Below are positions 56,315-64,000 of a stretch of DNA of 64,000 bases, piece by piece (the first letter of the stretch is position 1; each line of letters begins with the position of its first letter). Below the pieces are notes generated by a model. It saw nothing but the letters and a program-made list of their open reading frames with translations. It had not been told where the DNA came from and did not search any database. The DNA comes from Roseovarius sp. MMSF_3350. Lineage in GTDB: Bacteria; Pseudomonadota; Alphaproteobacteria; Rhodobacterales; Rhodobacteraceae. Both the position numbers and the translations under genes were made by a program. Where the stretch lies: contig NZ_JASHIZ010000006.1 in the NCBI RefSeq assembly GCF_030733425.1, positions 122,599 to 186,598 of the forward strand. The letters run 5' to 3'.

Positions 56315-57799
56315 TCACGAAGCCTTCGCGCCCCGAAAGATATCGACAACGCGTTTCAGGCTGAAAGGGCGCCAGCGATGCGCAGGACGCTCCGGATCCA
56401 GCAAGTCGTTTTCTCCGAGAATGTTGTCTTCGGCGCAATTGAGTTCGGGCGGATCGAAAGGAACCAGGCTGCGGCCTTCGCCAAGAAGCGCTTCGATCGC
56501 CTTTATGAGCGATCCTTCGGCTTTGGCCAGCTGCGCGTCGAATACGTCGATGGTGACGCCAAGATGCTCTGACAGAAGATCGCTGCGAAGTGCCGAGATC
56601 TGCTTGCGCAGCCTCTCATCGCTTGCATCCCCGGTGCCGGCTTCGATCGACAGGTCGCATTCCGTGTCCAGCCCCATGGAGCGATTGCTGAGGTTCGAGG
56701 AACCGACACGAAGCAGTCGGACGTCGCATATCACGATCTTGGCATGGACATAGATCGGCGTGCCCTCGTCCGCCACGGGCGTGTAAAGCCGGAACCGGTC
56801 ATACGTGTCGGCTTGCGCTATCATCTCGAGAAGGCGCGCGCGCGACGATCCCATGACCTCTTCCTCCAGCCAGCCGTCGGCGGATTCCGGGTTCACGATC
56901 ACGATCTCGGGCCCGTCCGCCTCCTCCAGCCGTGACGCTATGGCGTCGGCGACCCGGCGCGACGCGAAGTACTGACTTTCGATGTAAAGACTTCGCTCCG
57001 CGGCGGAAACGATCTCGAGATACAAGTCTTCAATCTCGTGGACAGCCTCCCGGCTGTCATAGGCCGGCGCGGTCCGTGAGATACCGACATCCACGTCAGT
57101 CATGGACGGCTCCAGACCCTCGGGCCAGAATGGGTCTCTTCTGGGCGGCGCTTCGAGACTTTCACCTGTGGCGACCCGCCATCTGTCGCGCGCCAATTCG
57201 CCCAGAGCCGCCGCGACGTCGCCGTCGACCGCCGTGGTCGCGTCGTGCCAAGGGCCGTAAGGACGCCCTGTCGTCGGCCTGCGGCGCAATTTGCTGTCAT
57301 CGACGTGATCCCGCGTGTCCCAGCGCTCCGCTGTCGTGTCGATGCCGCCGCAAAAGGCCAGGACATCGTCAATCACGACAATCTTCTGATGGTGGGCCGC
57401 GCCGCTTGGATGGGCGTGATCGAGCCTCAGCCTGATCTGTGAACTCGAAACCCAGTCGATGATCCTGAGAGGCGTGGATCCTCGACCGAGCGTCAGCAGA
57501 GCGCCCGTATCCCATTCGAGCATGTAGATCTTCAGGTCTGGACGCTTTTTCGTCACCCAGTTCAGGAACTCCCCAAGCTTATGCGGGACATCGGCTTTGC
57601 TCTCGCGCGGGTCGAGCGAGATCCGTGTATCGAATTCCCAGCCGATCATCATGACGGAATGCTCCGCTTGCTGTACCGCAGAGTGAAAGGCCGAGAAATA
57701 GTCGGCCGCGTCGATTATCACGGAGAGCTTATCCGCGCTCTCGATCCGCCAGCATGTCTTGCCTGGACGAAGAATTTTCTTTGAAGAAAGTTGACTCAA
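56315..57799 (-). CDS. Phospholipase D-like protein (two HKD motifs)
   Basis: 494 residues. Two PLD half-sites: AHHQKIVVIDDVLAFCGGID (first HxK...D) and YVHAKIVICDVRLLRVGSSN with LSNRSMGLDTECDLSIEA (second). Membrane-type phospholipase D or cardiolipin-synthase-like activity, or phosphodiesterase; no membrane helices, so not a typical Cls. A probable role in membrane remodelling. Start at TTG 57799 after GAGGAC; no upstream ATG exists. EcfG-like promoter 50 bp upstream. Stop lies 143 bp before the next minus-strand gene. Confidence 0.87.
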   Translation of the reverse strand: MSQLSSKKILRPGKTCWRIESADKLSVIIDAADYFSAFHSAVQQAEHSVMMIGWEFDTRISLDPRESKADVPHKLGEFLNWVTKKRPDLKIYMLEWDTGALLTLGRGSTPLRIIDWVSSSQIRLRLDHAHPSGAAHHQKIVVIDDVLAFCGGIDTTAERWDTRDHVDDSKLRRRPTTGRPYGPWHDATTAVDGDVAAALGELARDRWRVATGESLEAPPRRDPFWPEGLEPSMTDVDVGISRTAPAYDSREAVHEIEDLYLEIVSAAERSLYIESQYFASRRVADAIASRLEEADGPEIVIVNPESADGWLEEEVMGSSRARLLEMIAQADTYDRFRLYTPVADEGTPIYVHAKIVICDVRLLRVGSSNLSNRSMGLDTECDLSIEAGTGDASDERLRKQISALRSDLLSEHLGVTIDVFDAQLAKAEGSLIKAIEALLGEGRSLVPFDPPELNCAEDNILGENDLLDPERPAHRWRPFSLKRVVDIFRGAKAS

Positions 57800-57848
57800 A
57801 TTAGTCCTCGCAATCCTCCCTACAGTGAGTGTTCGGCATCAGGAACTC

Positions 57849-57873
57849 AACCAGCGATTTGGAAACCGGTTCC
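57849..57873 (-). promoter_or_regulatory. Candidate EcfG promoter of the PLD gene
   Basis: Minus strand GGAAC (57873-57869), 16 nt, GGTT (57852-57849), 50 bp before the TTG start. Confidence 0.5.
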
Positions 57874-57914
57874 GGACCCGGATTGCCGATGCCTTCATCG
57901 AAGCGGCTGGGTTC

Positions 57915-59669
57915 TCAGTCCATTCCTGCAGTCCGGGCCGAACTGCCATCGCCTTTCTCGTTGTTTCCGACATCAAGCACGCGTTCGCGGACCAGCCAGT
58001 CCGGGTGGTTGTCGCGCAGAAACGCCAGCAGTTGCTCTCGCAGCCGACTTTGCACCGTCCACCCGGTCGAGGGATCGGGCATCATCGCGAAAAAGCTGAT
58101 CTTGAGCCCTTCGGCAGTATGGTCTGTCGTATAGGTGAACGCGTTGTCGGGTTCCGAGATGTCGGGATCGTCGTGCAGCAGGGAGCTGAATTTTCGGCGC
58201 AACGCGTCGACATCGCAAAGCGGGTCGAGCCAAAGGTCGATCACCCGCATCATGCGCGCCTCCGTGACCGACCAGTTCTCGAACGGTCGTGCGACAAAAT
58301 AGGTGACGGGCACCACGATCCGCCGCAGGTCCCAGGTTCGAAGCCGCATGAACGTGTAGAAAATCGCCTCGACATAGGCCCAGTCGCCCTCGAACAGGAT
58401 CGCGTCGCCGATGCGCACCGGCTTGGCAAAGGCGATCTGCAGCGAAGCGAGGATATTGCCGAGCACCGCCTGGCCGGCGATACCGAATATCACGGTCAGC
58501 ACACCCGCCGAGGCCAACAGGGTCATGCCGACGCTGTCAAACAGGTTCAACTGCGCCAGTATCACGATGGCGGCCAAGCCGACCATGACCAGCACGATCA
58601 ACCGCCGCAGCGCATAGATCGATGTGTAGAATTCACGTTCGTCGCGTCCGCGTTTGTCGTCGATCTCGCCGACAAAGCGCAGGGTGATGCGGTGCAGCAT
58701 GGCATCGAGCATACGCAGAAGGGTCATCCCGACGCCCCATACCATCAGGATCGTCAATGTAGGGCGCAGGAACGCCTGTATCTGTCCCGAGAAAGACAGA
58801 ACCCAGCTCAGGATCATCTGGCCTGACGCGGCCATGACGAGGATCGCCAGGGGCAGACCGCTGCGCTCGAGTCCAACTCTCAGCCAGCCTCGATCCGCCC
58901 GCTTGGACAGTGCTGTCACCGCGGCATACGTCGCCCAGCCCAGCAGAAGGACCCCGCCCGCTGCCAGCGGCACCGCGATCCATTCCCAAAGCCACAAGCC
59001 CCAGATTTCGCGCTTCAGCACGGTCGGGATGAGGTCTTCGTATTTTCGTGGACCGAAAGCGGAATAGAGCGGACCCGTGTTGTCGACGGTCTGTGGGGTG
59101 AACAGCCACACCGCTGGCGCGTCGGTCGGCTTGTAACGCGCCAGGCGGATGTCATAGGCGGTTTCGTCGGCCTCCAGCGTCTCGATGGCCAGATCACGGC
59201 GAGGTTGCCCCGCCCGGTCTGCGGACCCGCCGCTTTGTTCGATCCGCGCATCGGGGCGAGCGGGCAGGCTGGTCCAATCGATCCAGACCTGCCGCGCAAG
59301 GACCGAAGCCAGTTTCCGGGCAAGTATCGGCCCGCGTTCCGACTGCACCGATGGCTCCAGCCGCGACAGGTTGAGAAAATGCGCGGCGCGGGTGAAATCC
59401 CCGGCATCGGCGGAGGCGATGAAACCGCGCATGGACTGGCGCGGGGTCGATCGGTCAAGACCGCTTCCGACGGTCTCGGACAGCCCGGAATTGAGGCTTT
59501 CGGACGCGTACCAGTAATCGCTTCCATCCTGTGCCGCCGCCTCGAACACGGTCGACAAAAGGATGAATGGCAGCAGCGCCAGGTAACGCATCACGGTCGC
59601 GACCCACCGCCGTGGTGTTTTCGCCAGCTTCGCTGCGTACGGCGCAGGGAGTGGGATCGAGGGTGTCAC
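57915..59669 (-). CDS. Large MscS-family mechanosensitive channel with periplasmic domain
   Basis: About 584 residues. Signal peptide or first helix RYLALLPFILLSTVFEAAAQ, then a 170-residue periplasmic region with SPW-type residues, then about five helices and the MscS core: ASAGVLTVIFGIAGQAVLGN (pore helix), FAKPVRIGDAILFEGDWAYV, WDLRRIVVPVTYFVARPFEN. The start is GTG 59669, overlapping the stop of a 37-codon upstream gene (GTGA); the open frame begins at 59705 and an ATG exists at 59591. It is distinct from the shorter MscS at 29288. Confidence 0.87.
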   Translation of the reverse strand: MTPSIPLPAPYAAKLAKTPRRWVATVMRYLALLPFILLSTVFEAAAQDGSDYWYASESLNSGLSETVGSGLDRSTPRQSMRGFIASADAGDFTRAAHFLNLSRLEPSVQSERGPILARKLASVLARQVWIDWTSLPARPDARIEQSGGSADRAGQPRRDLAIETLEADETAYDIRLARYKPTDAPAVWLFTPQTVDNTGPLYSAFGPRKYEDLIPTVLKREIWGLWLWEWIAVPLAAGGVLLLGWATYAAVTALSKRADRGWLRVGLERSGLPLAILVMAASGQMILSWVLSFSGQIQAFLRPTLTILMVWGVGMTLLRMLDAMLHRITLRFVGEIDDKRGRDEREFYTSIYALRRLIVLVMVGLAAIVILAQLNLFDSVGMTLLASAGVLTVIFGIAGQAVLGNILASLQIAFAKPVRIGDAILFEGDWAYVEAIFYTFMRLRTWDLRRIVVPVTYFVARPFENWSVTEARMMRVIDLWLDPLCDVDALRRKFSSLLHDDPDISEPDNAFTYTTDHTAEGLKISFFAMMPDPSTGWTVQSRLREQLLAFLRDNHPDWLVRERVLDVGNNEKGDGSSARTAGMD

Positions 59670-59779
59670 GTTGCAGTCGCGGCCGATCTGCCGTCCGGGT
59701 CGCATGCGCCCACGGTCGGATTCAGAACGTGCTCGTTGGAACCGACTTCATCGACAGACGGCTGCAGGGGGTTTTTCAT
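59666..59779 (-). CDS. Short upstream gene coupled to the large mscS
   Basis: 37 codons starting MKNPLQPSVDEVGSN, ending SAATAT, with CAGGAA 6 nt before the ATG and a stop that overlaps the GTG start of the channel gene (GTGA). It lies between the exact EcfG promoter at 59876-59900 and the channel gene. It may be a real small protein or a leader that couples translation. No hydrophobic segment. Confidence 0.5.
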   Translation of the reverse strand: MKNPLQPSVDEVGSNEHVLNPTVGACDPDGRSAATAT

Positions 59780-60054
59780 GGCGAATTCCTGACTTGAGTT
59801 GGTTTCCAAGGTTACTCGCATGACACTATCGAGTGCTCGGAGCCGCTATCGGCTGCACCGAAGCCACGTTGGTGTAACGGAGTCCTCAAGGCCGGGTTCC
59901 ACAATCAGGCCAACGCAACCGCCGCCGACCGCGAGCAAAAGCAGCCGGTCGCAGGCGACCCTTGCGGTTCAAATCAGGGGACGGATCAAATCGCCCTTCG
60001 CCGTTTGGTCATTTTTTCAACCAGCTCTGAACGTCGTCCGGCGTTCCCGGACGC
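59780..60054. other. Spacer upstream of the mscS leader gene
   Basis: 275 bp between two minus-strand genes. No coding frame is convincing. It holds the EcfG promoter at 59876-59900 and the 3' untranslated region of the copper-binding protein gene. A TTCAAATC string near 59969 recalls a tRNA T-loop, but no tRNA fold can be built around it. Confidence 0.5.
59876..59900 (-). promoter_or_regulatory. EcfG promoter of the leader-mscS pair (exact)
   Basis: Minus strand GGAAC (59900-59896), 16 nt, CGTT (59879-59876), 97 bp before the ATG at 59779. Confidence 0.66.
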
Positions 60055-60447
60055 TCAGAGATTTTCAGCTGCGGTCCTGCAATCCTCAGCGCATTCACGG
60101 CACATCTGTGCGCAGCGCTTGCAGTGGGCATCATCATGATGAGAACACATCTCTTCACAGGCATCGCAGGCGCTCGCGCAAAGCTCGAGCATAGAGCGCA
60201 GAACGGATTGGTTGCTGCCGGTCCGACGGGTGGCAACGCGGTAGGTCGCGGCGCAGATGTCAGCGCAATCCATGCAGTGGCGCACGCAATCGACCCTCTT
60301 TTCGACATCGTCTTCCGCCAGACAGGCGTCTGCGCATGAGTTGCAGATCGCCGCGCAATACATTGCATGGCGAACGGCCTTGGCCAGGGGTTCGTTCAGA
60401 CGACCGGCCACGTCGGGATGTTCGGAAATCATTTTCTCGATACTCAT
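60055..60447 (-). CDS. Four-helix bundle copper-binding protein (Csp-like, DUF326)
   Basis: 130 residues, 14 cysteines arranged as CxxxC along predicted helices: MYCAAICNSCADACLAEDDV, CVRHCMDCADICAATYRVA, ELCASACDACEEMCSHHDD, CKRCAQMCRECAEDCRTAA. This is the pattern of copper storage proteins, which bind many Cu(I) ions within a four-helix bundle. No leader, so cytosolic (Csp3-like). It could protect against or store copper for the caa3 oxidase (inference). EcfG-like promoter 52 bp upstream. Confidence 0.9.
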   Translation of the reverse strand: MSIEKMISEHPDVAGRLNEPLAKAVRHAMYCAAICNSCADACLAEDDVEKRVDCVRHCMDCADICAATYRVATRRTGSNQSVLRSMLELCASACDACEEMCSHHDDAHCKRCAQMCRECAEDCRTAAENL

Positions 60448-60499
60448 GGAGCGTTCCTTTCGGGGTACCTTGGGCTATCCAGACAGTTGGACTGAACCC

Positions 60500-60524
60500 A
60501 ACCGACAAGCTCCGTATATGTTCC
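60500..60524 (-). promoter_or_regulatory. Candidate EcfG promoter of the copper-binding protein gene
   Basis: Minus strand GGAAC (60524-60520), 16 nt, GGTT (60503-60500), 52 bp before the ATG at 60447. Confidence 0.5.
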
Positions 60525-60672
60525 ACTATGACAGCAAGTGCAGAGGTACCTGCGACCGTTCAATGTGGAGCAGACGGAATTCGGCAGTGTCTCCCAAGAC
60601 CACCCGAAGCTCCCCAGTCACCATTCGCAAAATCGGTGTGAAAGGCTTCATCTCGTGCAGATGTCGCGACGG

Positions 60673-61692
60673 CTATTTCGCCTGAAGCAAGTGCAGATCG
60701 AGGTCGATCGTTGCAGTCATTCCCGAGGCTTCGAACGTCCGGGCAACCACGCCCCCGAGCGACGATTTCACGACACTGTCGCACATTTGCGTGCCAAAAC
60801 CCTTATGTCCCCCTTCCTGCGGGTCGAGGCGGCATCGTTCCTGCCAGTCAATCAGGAATCTTTCTCCCTCGCGGCGCGCCACGATCAGAAGGCCGCCATC
60901 ACTCTGACCGAGCGCCCCGTATTTCGCAGCATTGGTGCAAAGCTCATAGAGGACAAGCGCGAGCGGCATGAGCGCATCCGGAGCAACACTGATATCTTCC
61001 ACGTCGAGTTCGACGGCTTGATTGCCGGCAAACGGTGCGACGACCGAATTAATGAGATCGCGCAGCGATGTGCTGCCTGTGAAGTCTCCGGCAGGATCAG
61101 CGACTGCCAGCCTGTGAGCCTCAGAAAGCGCCGTCAGACGTTTCTGCATCAAGCTTGCAAGTTCGCTGGCTGTCTCGACCTGTCGGGCATTGACTGAAAT
61201 GAGGCTTCCGACAACCGCAAAACAATTGCCGATCCGGTGGCGCATCTCCGCCACGAGCATTCTTTGCCGTTCGGCGGCCTCGACCTGATGCGTGTTGTCG
61301 CGCGCGATCTTCGAGGCGCCGATGATTTCACCGTTCGCGTTTCTGACCGGCGAGACCGTCAGGGAGATCGGCACAAGCGACCCACCTTTACGCCGACGGA
61401 CCGTTTCGAAGTGCTTGATGCGTTCACCGCGGCGAAGACGCGAGATGATGTCCTCTTCCTCGTGATGTCGTTCCTCGGGTATGAGCATCAGGATCGGCTG
61501 CCCGACGGCCTCCGAGGCAGAGTAGCCGAACAGGCGCTCGGCGCCCGGATTCCAGGTCTGAATGATACCATCGAGATTCTTGGTGATGATCGCGTCGTCG
61601 GAACTGTCGATAATCGCAGCAAGATACTCGTTCAGGTTTATCGAGATGTCGATCTGTGAAGACGCATCGTCGCCAAAAGCTAGCCGGCTCAT
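60673..61692 (-). CDS. PAS-domain HWE-family sensor histidine kinase
   Basis: 339 residues, soluble. PAS domain at about residues 22-140 (IIDSSDDAIITKNLDGIIQT, FGYSASEAVGQPILMLIP), PAC part (GEIIGASKIARDNTHQ), then an HWE/HisKA2 kinase: phosphoacceptor His in VAEMRHRIGNCFAVVGSLIS and ATPase domain with LALVLYELCTNAAKYGALGQ and GFGTQMCDSVVKSSLGG. HWE/HisKA2 kinases control PhyR and hence EcfG in alphaproteobacteria, so this may be a general-stress input kinase (inference). No PhyR, NepR or ecfG lies in the window. ATG at 61692. Confidence 0.88.
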   Translation of the reverse strand: MSRLAFGDDASSQIDISINLNEYLAAIIDSSDDAIITKNLDGIIQTWNPGAERLFGYSASEAVGQPILMLIPEERHHEEEDIISRLRRGERIKHFETVRRRKGGSLVPISLTVSPVRNANGEIIGASKIARDNTHQVEAAERQRMLVAEMRHRIGNCFAVVGSLISVNARQVETASELASLMQKRLTALSEAHRLAVADPAGDFTGSTSLRDLINSVVAPFAGNQAVELDVEDISVAPDALMPLALVLYELCTNAAKYGALGQSDGGLLIVARREGERFLIDWQERCRLDPQEGGHKGFGTQMCDSVVKSSLGGVVARTFEASGMTATIDLDLHLLQAK

Positions 61693-61948
61693 GTGGAACG
61701 CCCTCTGATATTCCTAGTTATGGTATGCCATATCGCGTGGCGGCGCCATTGGAATTGGTAGACTGCGGTGTCTGGACGGGCAACCGTACAGTATCAAAGC
61801 CGTTGCCCCGCGCGAGATTGCGCCGGCAACGACAGGTGGCCAACGAAGCGCATAGCGGTATAGCCCGGCTCAATTGAAGGGCGAGCGTGGTCCTGAACGA
61901 TCCTGTTGAAGCCTTCCAGAAGCCGGAATAACGGAAACACGTGACTGC

Positions 61949-62464
61949 TCACGGGCACAGCACCCTTTCGAGCAGGTCGAGTACGGTTTCCAGCGACCTC
62001 TGCCTGATCTGATCCCGACCGATGGCTCCGAATGATCTTTCCAGATGTGTCGGGCGCTCTCCCTCCCGGGCCACAGCGAAATGCACGAGGCCTTCCTCAT
62101 CGCCCTCTCCGCCCGGTCCCGCGAACCCGGTGACGGAGATCGCGACATTGGCGCCCGAAAGCCGCAGCGCACCTTGGGCCATGGCGATGGCAGCCTCCTT
62201 CGAAACGGCGCCTTTCTGATGCAGCAGATCCTGCTCCACGCCCAGAAGCTCGTGTTTGGCGGCGTCTGAATAGGTCACGTAACCGCGGTCGAACGCGTGC
62301 GAGCAGCCCTCGATGTCGGTGACCAGGGCGGCGACCAGCCCACCGGTGCAACTTTCGGCGGTGGCCAGGGTAAGGTCACGTTCGCAACAACGGGCAAGTA
62401 CCCGTTTGGCGCGCTCCGCCAGCGGATCAGATGAAGACTTCGTATCGTCCGAAATGCCAACCAT
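61949..62464 (-). CDS. pncC: Nicotinamide-nucleotide amidase (CinA C-terminal domain family)
   Basis: 171-residue stand-alone CinA C-domain: ATAESCTGGLVAALVTDIEG (catalytic Ser/Thr region), GYVTYSDAAKHELLGV, and AISVTGFAGPGGEGDEEGLV with the conserved GxAGPGG. It deamidates NMN to NaMN for NAD recycling. Length is normal for PncC without the CinA N-domain. ATG at 62464. Divergent from the manganese catalase gene. Confidence 0.9.
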   Translation of the reverse strand: MVGISDDTKSSSDPLAERAKRVLARCCERDLTLATAESCTGGLVAALVTDIEGCSHAFDRGYVTYSDAAKHELLGVEQDLLHQKGAVSKEAAIAMAQGALRLSGANVAISVTGFAGPGGEGDEEGLVHFAVAREGERPTHLERSFGAIGRDQIRQRSLETVLDLLERVLCP

Positions 62465-62628
62465 GCCACGTTACCCTCATTTATCGACTTGTTCCGTGAA
62501 AACTATCTGGCCGCCGCTGCCGATGTCTCAACAAGAAATTAGACAGCACCGGCAAGGGGTAATGCGCAGCCTCTGCGAGGCTCGTGCGAGGCTCGACGGA
62601 ATGGATAGCTCGAAAGCGATGCCTGGAT

Positions 62629-62653
62629 GGAACGGAACCGAACGCCGTCCGTT
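62629..62653 (+). promoter_or_regulatory. EcfG promoter of the manganese catalase gene (exact)
   Basis: GGAAC (62629-62633), 16 nt, CGTT (62650-62653), 29 bp before the ATG at 62683. Exact consensus. Confidence 0.72.
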
Positions 62654-62682
62654 GGCCGAGTGTACAACGAAAGGTAACGAAG

Positions 62683-63507
62683 ATGTTCCATCATTCGAGT
62701 AAGCTTCAATACGAAGTACGTGTCGATACCCCTGATCCCCAGTTTGCGAAGTTCTTGCAGCAGGCCATCGGCGGTGTTGAAGGCGAGATTCGCGTCGCAA
62801 TGCAATATTTCTTCCAGGCCATGGGGGCGCGCGGCGATGACAAGTACCGCGATATGCTGATGATGACCGCCACGGAAGAACTGTCGCACATCGAATTTCT
62901 TGGCCATGCGGTCGCGCTCAACCTCGAGGGCGCACCCCTTACGGTTCAGGAAGAGGCAGCTAAGGACCCGGTGGTCAACGCGATCATGGGCGGCGCCAAC
63001 CCACGGCACATCCTTTCTTCGGGGCTTTCCGCGATGCCGGTCAATGCCAACGGTGTGCCCTTCGACATGAGCCATGTCTACGCGACCGGCAACCTCGCGG
63101 CGGACATGATGGCCAACGTCACGGCAGAAAGCGGTGGACGTGTTCTCGCGTCGCGGCTCTACAACATGACTGACGACACCGGGATGAAAGACATGCTGTC
63201 CTTCCTCATCGCGCGCGACACGATGCACCAGCAGCAGTGGATGGCCGTCATCGAAGAACTGGGCGGACTGGAGTCGCAGATGCCGATCCCCAACTCCACC
63301 CCGACGGAGCATGAGGCGACCGAGCATTCCTATTACTTCCTGAACACTTCCCTCGACGAACCCACGCCCGAAGGCCGCTGGACTTCGGGTCCCTCGCTGG
63401 ACGGGCGCAGCGAATTCACCAAGCGCGACAAACCCAAGCCGCTCGGCCAGAAGCCCAGCCTTGGCAAGGCCCGTCCGCATTCGGGCACCCAGACCGAGCA
63501 ACAGTAA
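62683..63507 (+). CDS. Manganese catalase
   Basis: 274 residues. Dimanganese ferritin-like catalase that decomposes H2O2 in the cytosol. Metal-binding helices: GGVEGEIRVAMQYFFQAMG (first Glu), TATEELSHIEFLGHAV (Glu...His), TAESGGRVLASRLYNMTDD (Glu) and FLIARDTMHQQQWMAVIEEL (His). The C-terminal tail (GPSLDGRSEF, GQKPSLGKARPHSG) is typical of this family. ATG at 62683, AAAGGTAACG upstream; exact EcfG promoter. A ferritin-like gene follows after 17 bp. Confidence 0.95.
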   Translation: MFHHSSKLQYEVRVDTPDPQFAKFLQQAIGGVEGEIRVAMQYFFQAMGARGDDKYRDMLMMTATEELSHIEFLGHAVALNLEGAPLTVQEEAAKDPVVNAIMGGANPRHILSSGLSAMPVNANGVPFDMSHVYATGNLAADMMANVTAESGGRVLASRLYNMTDDTGMKDMLSFLIARDTMHQQQWMAVIEELGGLESQMPIPNSTPTEHEATEHSYYFLNTSLDEPTPEGRWTSGPSLDGRSEFTKRDKPKPLGQKPSLGKARPHSGTQTEQQ

Positions 63508-63524
63508 GGAAAAGGAGGAGAACC

Positions 63525-63965
63525 ATGCCTACAACAGTCGGAACTGAGAACAACGTCGAAGACCTCGTGCGCAATCTGCTGACGCTCGAGCACGACGCCA
63601 TCGCAGCCTACCAGTCTGCCGTCGAGAGGCTCGACAAGCCGGAATTTCGCCAGCAGATGGAATCTTTCCTGGCGGAGCACGAGGCCCACGTGGCCGACCT
63701 GGACCGCTTCGCAAGCAGCATCGGCGTCACCCCGCCTCAGGAAGGTGACATGAAGCAGTGGTTGACGACGGGCAAGGTCGCTCTGGCTGATCTTGCCGGT
63801 GACGAGAGCTTGCTCAAGGCGATGAAAACCAACGAGGACGACACAGTCATGGCCTACGATCAGGCGCTGGAAAACGCTCAGGCCAGCGCCGAGTTGAGGC
63901 CCATCCTGGAAAAAGGCCTGTCGGACGAACGGCGGCACCGCGCCTGGATGGAAACCGCCAGTTAA
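63525..63965 (+). CDS. Ferritin-like four-helix protein (DUF2383/PA2169-type)
   Basis: 146 residues, all helical: VRNLLTLEHDAIAAYQSAVE with Glu/His at metal-ligand spacing, ESFLAEHEAHVADLDRFASS, NEDDTVMAYDQALENAQAS and GLSDERRHRAWMETA. The Glu...ExxH pattern suggests a diiron or dimetal site. Exact activity is unknown. It has a strong GGAGGAG ribosome site and almost certainly shares the EcfG transcript with the manganese catalase. Confidence 0.85.
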   Translation: MPTTVGTENNVEDLVRNLLTLEHDAIAAYQSAVERLDKPEFRQQMESFLAEHEAHVADLDRFASSIGVTPPQEGDMKQWLTTGKVALADLAGDESLLKAMKTNEDDTVMAYDQALENAQASAELRPILEKGLSDERRHRAWMETAS

Positions 63966-64000
63966 CGGCGACCAGACCGCAAAGAGAGAGGCCGGCGCGT

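Noticed and set aside
59960..59985. TTCAAATC string resembling a tRNA T-loop
   Set aside because: The flanking bases do not pair as a T stem and no acceptor, D or anticodon arm can be drawn.
62465..62500. GGAAC (minus strand, near 62492) as an EcfG promoter of pncC
   Set aside because: No GTT at the correct distance, and the -10 would overlap the pncC start region.

Overview
The window is about 64 kb of high-GC DNA from an alphaproteobacterium, most likely Rhodobacterales/Roseobacter group. The evidence is the gene repertoire (NDUFA9-like protein with a coupled secreted protein, FeeM-type acyl synthase, DUF2853, PRC-barrel protein, caa3-type oxidase), frequent ATGA start/stop overlaps, and an intergenic hairpin/ATATTTTTGG element of a kind I associate with this group. 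No insertion sequence, phage, CRISPR array or rRNA was seen. The only RNA gene is tRNA-Leu(CAG) at 13.9 kb.

Layout. 0-13.8 kb is housekeeping: 5' end of kbl, a hydantoinase/oxoprolinase protein, queG, a glutathione transferase, mtgA, gltB-gltD, uppP, a secreted protein and an NDUFA9-like NAD(P)-binding protein. 13.9-20 kb holds the tRNA and a signalling group: a response regulator, a SAM methyltransferase, a FeeM/LuxI-like N-acyl synthase and a membrane histidine kinase. From 20 kb to the end the content changes to stress and energy accessory genes. These are: an acidic repeat PRC-barrel protein; DUF305; a trehalose/glucan block (otsB, GH15, otsA, glk, with lamB, mscS and an SDR divergent); GH13 alpha-glucosidase with SDRs; a Na+/sugar symporter; a three-part sugar dehydrogenase (small subunit, dihaem cytochrome c, GMC flavoprotein); ExoD; TrkH/TrkA; a formate/nitrite-type transporter; an 8-gene operon joining a second GMC dehydrogenase and its cytochromes c to a caa3-type cytochrome oxidase; a Tat-exported flavin amine oxidase with two cytochromes c; phospholipase D, MscS, a copper four-helix protein, an HWE kinase, PncC, manganese catalase and a ferritin-like protein.

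The main result is regulatory. Upstream of the genes between 21.5 and 62.7 kb I find repeated matches to the promoter of the alphaproteobacterial general stress sigma factor EcfG (GGAAC, 16-17 nt, CGTT). Seven are exact and nine carry a different first base in the -10 element. All sit 24-100 nt before a start codon in the right orientation, and three intergenic regions carry divergent pairs. I read 20.6-64 kb as an EcfG general-stress island. It would link compatible-solute turnover (trehalose), sugar uptake, osmotic channels, K+ uptake, peroxide detoxification and an alternative respiratory chain fed by periplasmic sugar dehydrogenases.

A second notable result is that the caa3 subunit I lacks the K-channel lysine (Gln343) and the D-channel asparagines (Gly123/Ala124), although all metal ligands and the Glu and Tyr of the HPEVY motif are present.
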